This document shows positions 25,351-32,428 of a stretch of DNA of 64,000 bases, piece after piece. The position numbers were made by a program, and so were the translations under genes. Under the pieces are notes generated by a model. The model was not told the DNA's origin. It ran no database searches and was given only the letters and a program-made list of their open reading frames with translations. Origin of the DNA: an uncultured Eubacteriales bacterium. GTDB lineage: Bacteria > Bacillota > Clostridia > Christensenellales > UMGS416. Within the stretch, counting starts at the first letter, position 1. The number at the start of each line of letters is the position of its first letter. Location of the stretch: positions 1-64,000 of the forward strand of contig UQLW01000016.1 in the NCBI GenBank assembly GCA_900542005.1, given 5' to 3'.

Positions 25351-26645
25351 AGCGGGCAATCCCTGTCCAGCGGCCGGTGGGTAAAGGCCGCCTTGCCCGA
25401 GGCGAAATCCCCGACCGTTTGCCCTGAGCCCAGCAGCTTGTATTTATAGATGGTCAAGCCCTCCAACCCCATGGGGCCGCGGGCGTGAACCTTGCCGGTG
25501 GAAACGCCCACCTCCGCGCCGAAGCCATAGCGGAAGCCGTCGGCAAAGCGGGTGGAGCAGTTCAGGTAGCAGCCGGCGCTGTCCACCTCGTTGAGGAAGC
25601 GGGACGCCGCTTCCTGATCCTGCGCCATGATGGCGTCGGTATGGCCGGAACCATGGCGGTTAATGAAGGCGATGGCTTCGTCCAGCGTATCCACCACCCG
25701 GATGGAGAGCACATAGTCGAGGTATTCGGCGTCCCAATCGGCGTCGCTGGCGGGCTCGGCCCCGATGATGGCGCGGGTACGCTCGCATCCCTTCAGCCGG
25801 ACGCCGGCCTGCTCCATAGCGGGCTTCAGTGCGGGAAGAAAGGCGGGTGCGATGTCCTGATGAACCAGGAGCGTCTCGCAGGCGTTGCAGACCGAGACAT
25901 ACTGCGCCTTGGCGTCCACCGAAACCCGGACAGCCAGGGGGATATCGGCGCTGCGGTCCACATATACATGGCAAAGCCCGTCGGCATGGCCCAAGACGGG
26001 TATGGAGCTATGATCCATAATATAGCGGACAAAGGCGTTGGAGCCCCGGGGGATGATGAGGTCGATCCATTCGTCCATCTGCAGCATGGCAGATACCTCC
26101 TGGCGGGTTTGCATCATGCCCAGCCAGCCTTCAGGCAGGCCGGCCTCGCGGGAGCCCTCCAGGATCGCCTCATACAGGGCGGCGTTGGTGTGCTGCGCCT
26201 CGCTGCCGCCCTTGAGCAGGGCGGCGTTGCCGCTTTTCAGGCACAGCGTAGCGATCTGCACCAGCGCGTCGGGGCGGGATTCAAAGATGACGCCCACCAC
26301 GCCGATGGGGCAGCTGACCCGATAGAGCTCGAGCCCGGGGGCAAGCTCGGTGGCCAGCTGGGTATGCCCCAGGGGATCGGGCAGGCTGATCAGCGAATCA
26401 ATGCCGGCGGTAACCTCGGCCAGCTTCTGCCCGCCGAAGGAGAGGCGTTTGCGGATGGGGGCGTCCAGGCCCTGGGCGGCGTCCATATCGGCTTGGTTGG
26501 CGGAGAAGATATCGTCCTTGCGGCGCAGCAGCGCGCGGCGGATGGCGTCAAGCGCCTCGTTTCGTTGCTCAATAGGAGAAAAGGCCAGACGGCGCCCGGC
26601 GGCCCGTGCGGCCTGGGCGGCGGCGATGAGGGGCTGGTTCATCAT
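25347..26645 (-). CDS. proA: Gamma-glutamyl phosphate reductase
   Basis: NADPH-dependent reduction of gamma-glutamyl phosphate to glutamate semialdehyde in proline synthesis; 432 residues, aldehyde-dehydrogenase fold. The catalytic Cys253 is in SVCNACETLLVH. RVSCPIGVVGVIFESRPD near 109-125 and KGGSEAQHTN near 145-154 match the family. I start at ATG 26645, 5 nt after AAAGGAGG; the frame is open further upstream but lacks homology. proB is not next to it, unlike the usual proBA pair. The following DUF218 gene overlaps by 4 nt. Confidence 0.96.
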   Translation of the reverse strand: MMNQPLIAAAQAARAAGRRLAFSPIEQRNEALDAIRRALLRRKDDIFSANQADMDAAQGLDAPIRKRLSFGGQKLAEVTAGIDSLISLPDPLGHTQLATELAPGLELYRVSCPIGVVGVIFESRPDALVQIATLCLKSGNAALLKGGSEAQHTNAALYEAILEGSREAGLPEGWLGMMQTRQEVSAMLQMDEWIDLIIPRGSNAFVRYIMDHSSIPVLGHADGLCHVYVDRSADIPLAVRVSVDAKAQYVSVCNACETLLVHQDIAPAFLPALKPAMEQAGVRLKGCERTRAIIGAEPASDADWDAEYLDYVLSIRVVDTLDEAIAFINRHGSGHTDAIMAQDQEAASRFLNEVDSAGCYLNCSTRFADGFRYGFGAEVGVSTGKVHARGPMGLEGLTIYKYKLLGSGQTVGDFASGKAAFTHRPLDRDCPL

Positions 26646-26673
26646 GATAGCCTCCTTTAGTGGGAATTTTTCT

Positions 26674-26702
26674 ATTATATCAGAAAAAGCCGCGCCTGCA
26701 AA
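26674..26702 (-). promoter_or_regulatory. Promoter of proA
   Basis: TTTGCA (26697-26702), 17 bp, perfect TATAAT (26674-26679) on the minus strand, about 29 nt before the proA start. It is divergent from the riboswitch promoter. Confidence 0.7.
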
Positions 26703-26754
26703 CCAAGGCGCCGCTCTGCTTCCGGAGGGAATCGGAATCTTCTGATAAAACGGC

Positions 26755-26782
26755 TTGAAACCATGGTGGAATATGGTACAAT
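26755..26782 (+). promoter_or_regulatory. Promoter of the cobalamin-riboswitch transcript
   Basis: TTGAAA (26755-26760), 16 bp, TACAAT (26777-26782). The transcript would begin near 26790, just before the riboswitch. Confidence 0.65.
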
Positions 26783-26794
26783 AGATGGGCACAA

Positions 26795-26970
26795 AAGAAT
26801 AAACGCGGTTCATCGGGCGCGATTGCGCCGGTTGTCGGGCTCTCCTCTTGGGCGGGCTCGGGGATAAGGAAACGACGGTGGAAATCCGTGACAACAGCCA
26901 TTGCCGTAATTGGACCATGCAGCTGGCAGCGCATGCGTCCTCAAGCCGGAATGCTTATCGTTCTCGCGTT
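26795..26970 (+). ncRNA. Cobalamin riboswitch
   Basis: The core reads GGAAACGACGGTGGAAATCC at 26867-26886, then GTGACAACAGCCATTGCCG, very like the conserved GGTGAAAATCC...ACAGCCACTGT block of cobalamin riboswitches. AAGCCGGAATGC at 26943-26954 resembles the B12 box. The leader continues to the first gene at 27123 and contains ACGGTAC/GTACCGT (27014-27033), a hairpin without a clear U-run, so control may be at translation or by a loop-loop contact. The two downstream genes look like cobalamin uptake components, which supports the call. Confidence 0.77.
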
Positions 26971-27122
26971 AGGCCGGAAGTCCCTTGGGCAGAAGAAGGG
27001 GCACGGAGCCTGAAACGGTACGGCAGGGTACCGTCTCTTGCTGTGTGCGATACCCTTCGGCGGAGCTGATTTCCGGCGCATGCTTTTCGTGCACATCATG
27101 CAACGGAAAGAGGTATCCTATC

Positions 27123-27656
27123 ATGAAAATTTCACTCAAATCCACTGTAGCCGCCCTGCTGTGCGTACTGATGCTGGTCTGCTTTGCCGGCTGCACCTCC
27201 GGCCAGGGCGCGACCACGACCACGGCCGCCCCGGAGACGACCACCCAGGCTGAAACGACTACTGCCGCGGAGACCACGGCAGCCGCGGCCGACGCCACCA
27301 CGGCGGCAGAAGCTGGCGACGGCGTATGGGCCAACGCGACCTATACGGAGGATACGGAGCTGGGCGAAGGCGCGGTGACGGTCAAGGTAGAGGTCAAGGC
27401 GGAGGACAAGTCCGTCACCTTCACCCTGCATACGGATAAGACGATCCTGGGCGACGCCCTTTTGGAGCATTCCCTGGTTGCCGGCGACGAGAGCGAATAC
27501 GGCCTTTATGTCAAGGTGGTCAATGGTATGACCGCGGACTTTGACGTGGATCAGGCTTATTGGGCCTTCTACAAGGACGGCGAGATGATGAATACCGGCG
27601 TAGACGGCGCCACCATTGCGGACGGCGAGCACTATGAGCTGGTTTACACCAAATAA
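27123..27656 (+). CDS. DUF4430 (transcobalamin C-terminal-like) lipoprotein
   Basis: A 177-residue predicted surface lipoprotein. The signal peptide ends at Cys24 (CFAGC), then comes an Ala/Thr-rich spacer (about 28-60, many TTTAAPETT-like units). A DUF4430 domain (about 65-177) ends with QAYWAFYKDGEMMNTGVDG and DGEHYELVYTK. DUF4430 is related to the C-terminal domain of transcobalamin and intrinsic factor. With the riboswitch upstream and an ECF S-component downstream, it is probably a cobalamin-capturing lipoprotein (inference). I start at ATG 27123, where the signal peptide begins; AGAGG is upstream. Confidence 0.85.
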   Translation: MKISLKSTVAALLCVLMLVCFAGCTSGQGATTTTAAPETTTQAETTTAAETTAAAADATTAAEAGDGVWANATYTEDTELGEGAVTVKVEVKAEDKSVTFTLHTDKTILGDALLEHSLVAGDESEYGLYVKVVNGMTADFDVDQAYWAFYKDGEMMNTGVDGATIADGEHYELVYTK

Positions 27657-28197
27657 GCCTAACAGCACCTTTCGTTCCAAGCGTGCGCTCTCTGCCGGCG
27701 AGCTATGCATATTTGCCATGCTGGGTACGCTTATGTTCTGCTCCAAGATCGTGATGGAGTGGATTCCCAACGTTCACCTGCTCGGAATGTTGACCATGGT
27801 GTATACGCTGGTTTACCGGAAGAAAGCGCTGATTCCCATCTATGTCTATGTAATGCTCAACGGGATCTATGCGGGCTTTGCCGCCTGGTGGGTCCCGTAT
27901 CTGTACATCTGGACGGTGCTTTGGGGCGTTACCATGCTGCTGCCGCGGAACATGCCCAAGGGCGTGGCGGCGGTGGTGTATCCGCTTGTCTGCGGCCTGC
28001 ACGGGCTGAGCTTCGGTACCCTTTACGCACCGGCCCAGGCGCTGATGTTCGGGCTGAATTTCCGGCAGATGCTGGCCTGGATCGTGGCCGGCCTGCCCTG
28101 GGACGCCATTCATGGCGTGGGGAACTTTGCCGCAGGCCTGCTGATCCTGCCGCTTTCAAAGCTGCTGGAGCGGCTGAGCAGGCAGCGGGGGCGCTAG
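27634..28197 (+). CDS. ECF transporter S-component, probably for cobalamin
   Basis: A 187-residue membrane protein with five or six hydrophobic segments, typical of substrate-specific S-components of energy-coupling-factor transporters. ELCIFAMLGTLMFCSKIVMEWIPNVHLLGML near 22-52 and the C-terminal HGVGNFAAGLLILPL are family-like. The energising EcfA/EcfT module is not in the window and is presumably shared from elsewhere. The ATG at 27634 overlaps the lipoprotein gene by 23 nt, so translation is coupled; a TTG at 27616 is an alternative. Placement after a cobalamin riboswitch suggests vitamin B12 or a precursor as substrate, like CbrT. Confidence 0.8.
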   Translation: MSWFTPNKPNSTFRSKRALSAGELCIFAMLGTLMFCSKIVMEWIPNVHLLGMLTMVYTLVYRKKALIPIYVYVMLNGIYAGFAAWWVPYLYIWTVLWGVTMLLPRNMPKGVAAVVYPLVCGLHGLSFGTLYAPAQALMFGLNFRQMLAWIVAGLPWDAIHGVGNFAAGLLILPLSKLLERLSRQRGR

Positions 28198-28228
28198 TGC
28201 CGGACCACACAAAAAGTTAACCATTTTC

Positions 28229-28257
28229 TTGCATTTGTGTTTCGTGTGTGGTATAAT
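28229..28257 (+). promoter_or_regulatory. Promoter of rpsF-ssb-rpsR
   Basis: TTGCAT (28229-28234), 17 bp, perfect TATAAT (28252-28257). The leader of about 60 nt could hold the S6:S18 autoregulatory structure known from other bacteria, but I could not confirm it. Confidence 0.75.
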
Positions 28258-28323
28258 ACCACCTCGGAACCGTCTCGCTCTGCAGCAAAGGGCAGGGCCG
28301 TTAGACCAAGGGAGGTGAAAAGA

Positions 28324-28680
28324 ATGAACAAGTATGAGTCCATGTACATCGTCAACGCAGACCAGACCGAGGAAGCGATCAACGCTCAGGCGGAGAAGTT
28401 CGCGGGCATCGTCACCAACAATGGGGGCGTCGTCACCGAGGTGAAGCATTGGGGCAAGCGCCGTCTGGCCTATGCCATCAACTTCAAGAACGACGGATAC
28501 TACATCCTGATGAATTTCGAGGCCAATCCTGAATTCGTCAAGGAGCTGGAGCGTAATTACAACATCGACGAGAATGTGATGCGCTACATTGTCGTGCGTG
28601 TGGAGGAAACCGCTCAGAAGCCCGAAGCGGCTGAAAAGGCGGAGGCTCCTGCCGAGCAGCCGGCTGAAGAGGCGGAGTAA
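28324..28680 (+). CDS. rpsF: 30S ribosomal protein S6
   Basis: S6 sits on the platform of the 30S subunit as a heterodimer with S18. The 118 residues include MNKYESMYIVNADQ at the N-terminus and the central WGKRRLAYAINFKNDGYY; after residue 96 there is an acidic Ala/Glu/Pro tail. The ATG follows GGGAGGTG. It is first in the conserved rpsF-ssb-rpsR operon and 3 nt from ssb. Confidence 0.98.
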   Translation: MNKYESMYIVNADQTEEAINAQAEKFAGIVTNNGGVVTEVKHWGKRRLAYAINFKNDGYYILMNFEANPEFVKELERNYNIDENVMRYIVVRVEETAQKPEAAEKAEAPAEQPAEEAE

Positions 28681-28683
28681 AGC

Positions 28684-29139
28684 ATGAATAAGTGTTTTTT
28701 GATCGGAAACCTTACACGGGATCCGGAGCTGAGGACCACCAGCGGTTCCGGCTTGAGCATCTGCAGCTTCACCGTCGCCGTCACCCGCCGCTTCACCAAC
28801 CAAAATGGCGAGCGCGAGGCTGACTTTATCCCCGTGGTAACATGGCGTGCCACGGCGGAGAACTGTGCAAAATATTTGCGCAAGGGCAGTCAGGTTGCCG
28901 TGCTGGGCGCGATTCAGACGCGCTCCTATGAGGGCAACGACGGGCAAAAGCGCTATGTCACCGAGGTGGTGGCCGACGAGGTGCAGTTCCTTAACCGTAT
29001 TGCGGGCCGGGAAGACGGATCGGCCGGCTCCGGCGGCTATGACCGCTCCGCGTCTGCGGCGCCCGCCCCCCAGCGGAACAGCGCCGCCCGTACCAATACC
29101 TCCGACATGATGGAGATTGATGAAGATCTCCCGTTCTAG
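28684..29139 (+). CDS. ssb: Single-stranded DNA-binding protein
   Basis: SSB protects single-stranded DNA in replication and repair. 151 residues: an OB-fold (1-108; [45 protein letters not shown]), a Gly/Ser/Ala-rich linker, and the acidic C-terminal tip DEDLPF that recruits partner proteins. It sits between rpsF and rpsR as in most Firmicutes. Confidence 0.97.
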   Translation: MNKCFLIGNLTRDPELRTTSGSGLSICSFTVAVTRRFTNQNGEREADFIPVVTWRATAENCAKYLRKGSQVAVLGAIQTRSYEGNDGQKRYVTEVVADEVQFLNRIAGREDGSAGSGGYDRSASAAPAPQRNSAARTNTSDMMEIDEDLPF

Positions 29140-29174
29140 TTCTATTCCCAATTTTCGTAAAGGAGGGGAATTCC

Positions 29175-29441
29175 ATGAGTGATTATGATCGTGGCGAGCG
29201 CTCCGAGCGCCGTGGTGGAAACCGCGGCGGCCGCCGCCGCCGTAAGGTTTGCACCTTCTGCGTAGATAAGGTGGAAGTCATTGATTACAAGGACACTGCA
29301 AAGCTGCGCCGCTTCATCAGCGAGCGCGGTAAGATCCTGCCCTGCCGTATGACCGGCACCTGTGCCGGCCACCAGCGTCAGCTGGCGGTGGCGATCAAGC
29401 GTGCCCGCACCATGGCCCTGCTGCCGTTCTCGGTGGAATAA
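29175..29441 (+). CDS. rpsR: 30S ribosomal protein S18 (zinc-binding form)
   Basis: S18 pairs with S6 on the 30S platform. The 88 residues begin with an Arg/Gly-rich extension, then RRKVCTFC and [11 protein letters not shown]. Cys26, Cys29, Cys57 and Cys63 form the putative zinc ribbon that marks the cysteine-containing (C+) form; the zinc-free paralogue lacks these. GGAGGGG lies before the ATG. A terminator follows. Confidence 0.97.
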   Translation: MSDYDRGERSERRGGNRGGRRRRKVCTFCVDKVEVIDYKDTAKLRRFISERGKILPCRMTGTCAGHQRQLAVAIKRARTMALLPFSVE

Positions 29442-29457
29442 GGCCTGATGAAGATGG

Positions 29458-29488
29458 AAAAGGGAGCCTGCAACGCAGGCTCCCTTTT
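29458..29488 (+). terminator. Terminator of rpsF-ssb-rpsR
   Basis: AAAGGGAGCCTGC / GCAGGCTCCCTTTT with a 3 nt loop (AAC). Confidence 0.9.
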
Positions 29489-29577
29489 AGCATAGCGCAC
29501 CGGCGAGGGAGGCCTTAGGCGCATAAATCGGACGGCGCCGCCCCAAAATAGCAACGGATAAAAGGAGGCGATCGGAG

Positions 29578-30174
29578 ATGTGCGGAAGATATTTTCTTCC
29601 CCTGGAGGAGGATGACGGGGAGCTGGCGGAGGTGATCCGCGCGGTTTCAGAGAAATACGGCGGTGAAGCCCCGCTGGCCGCCCACGGCGAAATCTTCCCG
29701 GGGCAAACCGTGCCCACCCTGGCCAACTCCCGGAAGGGGGAGCCCGGCGCCTATGCCATGCGCTGGGGGATGAGCCGGCCATCCGGCGGCGCAGGGCTCG
29801 TAATCAACGCCCGCAGCGAAACCGCAGGCGATAAGGGGATGTTCCGCTCATCGTGGATGGATCGCCGGTGCCTCATTCCGGCGTGGCGGTACTTTGAATG
29901 GGAACGCCGGGACAGGGAAAAGGTGAAGTATGCCATCGGCCCGGCGGGACAGAGCGGCTTTTACCTGGCGGGGCTATACCGCTATGAGCCGGATGAGCGG
30001 TACCCGCGCTTTGTCATCCTGACGCGGGCGGCATCGGAGCCGGTCGCCTTTATCCATCCTCGTATGCCGGTGATCTTTGACCTCAAGAGCGCCCGGGCGT
30101 GGCTGAATCCCCAGACACCGCCCCGGCAGATGCTGGAAGCGGCCCTGGAGGATATGGCCTTTGAGGCGGTGTAG
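29578..30174 (+). CDS. yedK: SOS response-associated (YedK/HMCES) protein
   Basis: YedK/HMCES proteins form a covalent thiazolidine link to abasic sites in single-stranded DNA and so protect them. Cys2 (MCGRYF) is the reactive residue after Met removal. NARSET near 79-84 supplies the active-site Asn and Glu, and FIHPRMPVI near 160 the His. 198 residues is normal. GGAGATG precedes the ATG. It is a single gene after the rpsR terminator; no LexA box was recognised. Confidence 0.95.
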   Translation: MCGRYFLPLEEDDGELAEVIRAVSEKYGGEAPLAAHGEIFPGQTVPTLANSRKGEPGAYAMRWGMSRPSGGAGLVINARSETAGDKGMFRSSWMDRRCLIPAWRYFEWERRDREKVKYAIGPAGQSGFYLAGLYRYEPDERYPRFVILTRAASEPVAFIHPRMPVIFDLKSARAWLNPQTPPRQMLEAALEDMAFEAV

Positions 30175-30230
30175 ATGCTTGTCCGATGCAGGATGTATCA
30201 AATCAATAATACACCGGCTGGGCGCCGCGC

Positions 30231-30596
30231 CTATTTGGCCTTCTGGGGCTTATAGGCGATTCCATCCATTTGGCATACGCAGGTTGGGCCGATGAACTCC
30301 GTGACCACCGTCATTCTTGCCGGCGCTCCGTTTTTGAAATATTCCCGGAAAACATCGGCACCTTTACGAAAATCCGAGACGTTCTTGATATAATAGTTTA
30401 GCTGTACGATATCGTCAAGGGTCGCGCCGACGGTGGATAGGGTGTGCGCCATGCTTTCAAGGGTCGCGCGCGTTTGGTGGACGATATCCTCCCTGTCCTG
30501 GCCTCCGCCGTGATGGGCCAGAAAGATAAAATCCCCCGCGACAACGCAAGAAGAGCAGGTATCGTCTCCGCAATGGGTTGGCATTTTCAGCATCAT
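30231..30596 (-). CDS. RidA-family protein (second, distinct copy)
   Basis: A 121-residue member of the Rid superfamily, shorter than and not closely similar to the one at 9550. ARMTVVTEFIGPTCVCQMDGIAY at the C-terminus contains the conserved Arg region (PARMTVV), and the N-terminal half has FIFLAHHGGGQ. Some members deaminate reactive enamines; the role of this type is unknown. Cys-rich N-terminus (CGDDTCSSC) is unusual. AGGAGG lies before the ATG, and an extended -10 (TGGTATAAT, 30627-30635) lies upstream on the minus strand. Confidence 0.85.
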   Translation of the reverse strand: MMLKMPTHCGDDTCSSCVVAGDFIFLAHHGGGQDREDIVHQTRATLESMAHTLSTVGATLDDIVQLNYYIKNVSDFRKGADVFREYFKNGAPARMTVVTEFIGPTCVCQMDGIAYKPQKAK

Positions 30597-30705
30597 GCTT
30601 TTTTCCTCCTGTCTGTTGTTGGCCTTATTATACCACAGCGTGGGCGCAGCGGCCCGGGTGAAGCAGGATTTTATCGCCGCGCGCCAAAAAAATGGATCCG
30701 CCTCA

Positions 30706-30735
30706 TTGACAAGGGGAAAATGGTTGTGGTATGAT
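30706..30735 (+). promoter_or_regulatory. Promoter of the Leu T-box operon
   Basis: Perfect TTGACA (30706-30711), 18 bp, TATGAT (30730-30735), just before the T-box leader. Confidence 0.78.
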
Positions 30736-30741
30736 AAGCAA

Positions 30742-31018
30742 AATTAAAAAAGCGATGAAGGTATTAAGCCCTTGGGTAGCTTACAGCAGAGAACTGCCGG
30801 TTGGTGCAAGGCAGCGCAAGCGCCGGGTGGCTGTCTCGTATCTGAGCTGAATCTCTGAACACTTTATGAGTAAGAGGTTCCGGGGAATCCCGTTATCGGT
30901 TAAGGGCTTGATAGAGCCCTGTGAGCGGCCGCTTTAGGGCGGCAATTCGGGTGGTACCGTGGTTATTGTTTAATAATCATCCCGCAGAAACCAGTAAAAT
31001 GGTTTCTGCGGGTTTTTT
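30742..31018 (+). ncRNA. T-box riboswitch, leucine specifier (CTC)
   Basis: The T-box motif AATTCGGGTGGTACCGTG is at 30944-30961; its TGGT bulge suits a tRNA with discriminator A, which tRNA-Leu has. Stem I shows AGAGAACTGCC, a GGTTGGTG distal loop and GGCAG. The specifier is read as CTC at 30835-30837. It is followed by G, a basal strand TAT, a kink and GAGCT; AGC...GTA at 30751-30763 pairs with this, and the spacing is identical to the ileS leader in this window. The terminator is CCCGCAGAAACCA / TGGTTTCTGCGGG (30981-31012) plus T6. Uncharged tRNA-Leu should switch the operon on. Confidence 0.88.
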
Positions 31019-31047
31019 ATTTCAACAGATGAAAGCGAGGAAACAAC

Positions 31048-32427
31048 ATGAAAAAGGTTTTTGTCAGTGATTTTACGCTCCGGCAGTCGGACCGGGATCA
31101 TCCGGCGCTTTCCTTCAGGGAAAAGACGGCGATGGCCAAATGCCTGGATAGCCTGGGCGTGGACGCTGTGGAGCTGGCCGCGGTGAAAAACGGGCGGGAG
31201 GACAGCATTGTCAGCCGCACGCTGGCTGCGACGCTGAAAAACACCGGCGTGTGCATCCCCGCGGGATTTTCCGAAGAAGAGGTGGACGCAGCCTGGGCCT
31301 GCGTGATGGAGGCTGCGCGTCCCTGCCTGCAGGTCATCGTGCCCACCTCCACGGTGCAGATGGAATACCTGCATCATATGAAGGCCGACAAAATGTGCCA
31401 GAGGGCGGTGTCGTTGATCGAATATGCCAAGGGCAAGGGCGGGCAGGTGGAGCTCATCGCCCAGGATGCCTCCCGGGCGGAACGGTCCTTCCTGGTGGAG
31501 CTTTGCAGGGCAGCCCAGCAGAAGGGGGCCAGCTGCCTTACGCTGTGCGACGACGCGGGCATTATGACGCCCCGGGCTCTTGCCCAGATGGTGCGGGATG
31601 TGAAGGCGGCGGTGGATATCCCGGTATATGTCAGCCCTTCCGATGCGATCGGTATGGCGGCGGCCGCCGCCATTGAGGCCATTGAAGCCGGCGCAGACGG
31701 CGTCAAGACCACGATCTGCGACCCCACAACCCTGAATATCGGTAAATTTGCCGATGTGATGCGGGTGCTGGGCAGCGAGCTTGCGATAGAATGCGGGATC
31801 GATATGACCGGGGTACATCACGCTGTCGCGGCCTTTTCCTCTCAGGCACCGGCGGAACCGGCGCGCATCCATCAGGAAGAGCAGAACACCCTGGCTTTGG
31901 ATGGCGATTCCACCATCAGTGATGTGTCCAAGGCAGCCTACGCCCTGGGCTATGACCTCTCTGACGAGGACATGGGGAAGGTTTATGAGGAGCTGCGGCG
32001 CGTAACCGCCCAGAAGGATTCCGTCGGCGCCAAAGAGCTGGATGCGATCATTGCCAGCGCCGCCATGCAGGCCCCCTCCACCTACCATGTGGACAGCTAT
32101 GTGTGCAACACGGGCAACAGGGCGACAGCGATGGCCAGCGTTACGCTGGTCCGGGAGGGCAGCCGCTCCACCGGGGTCAGCATCGGGGACGGCCCCATCG
32201 ACGCCTCCTTCCGGGCGATCGAGCAGGCGATTGGCCACCATTACGAGCTGGATGATTTCCAGATCCAGGCGGTGACGGAGGGACGCGAGGCGCTGGGCTC
32301 CGCAATCGTGAAGCTTCGCTCCGGCGGCCGGCTTTATTCCGGCAACGGCCTCTCCACGGATATCGTAGGGGCCAGCATCCGCGCCTTTATCAACGCGCTC
32401 AACAAGATTGTCTATGAGGAGAACTAA
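31048..32427 (+). CDS. LeuA-family (HMGL-like) protein lacking canonical metal ligands
   Basis: 459 residues: a TIM-barrel HMGL/isopropylmalate-synthase-like domain (1-330) and a LeuA allosteric dimerisation domain (about 335-455, with STYHVDSYVCNTG and SGNGLSTDIVGASIRAF). 2-Isopropylmalate synthase condenses acetyl-CoA and 2-ketoisovalerate in leucine synthesis. Normally DxTLRDG and HxHND bind the metal. Here the first reads DFTLRQS, with Asp replaced by Gln13, and the second reads VSPSDAIG (195-202), with no His. ELIAQDASRAERSF still aligns with the family. So it may be a different enzyme or a regulatory pseudo-enzyme. It leads a Leu T-box operon; the next gene starts 1 nt after its stop. 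Confidence 0.85.
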   Translation: MKKVFVSDFTLRQSDRDHPALSFREKTAMAKCLDSLGVDAVELAAVKNGREDSIVSRTLAATLKNTGVCIPAGFSEEEVDAAWACVMEAARPCLQVIVPTSTVQMEYLHHMKADKMCQRAVSLIEYAKGKGGQVELIAQDASRAERSFLVELCRAAQQKGASCLTLCDDAGIMTPRALAQMVRDVKAAVDIPVYVSPSDAIGMAAAAAIEAIEAGADGVKTTICDPTTLNIGKFADVMRVLGSELAIECGIDMTGVHHAVAAFSSQAPAEPARIHQEEQNTLALDGDSTISDVSKAAYALGYDLSDEDMGKVYEELRRVTAQKDSVGAKELDAIIASAAMQAPSTYHVDSYVCNTGNRATAMASVTLVREGSRSTGVSIGDGPIDASFRAIEQAIGHHYELDDFQIQAVTEGREALGSAIVKLRSGGRLYSGNGLSTDIVGASIRAFINALNKIVYEEN

Positions 32428-32428
32428 A

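Noticed and set aside
27014..27033. ACGGTAC/GTACCGT hairpin as an intrinsic terminator of the cobalamin riboswitch
   Set aside because: The hairpin lacks a following U-run (CTCTTGCTG), so I do not call it a terminator.
30853..30865. AAC (Asn) near the 3' side of stem I as specifier of the second T-box
   Set aside because: The TGGT bulge does not fit the G73 end of tRNA-Asn. CTC at 30835-30837 has the same spacing to the GAG strand as ATC in the ileS leader and gives a consistent basal stem with 30751-30763.
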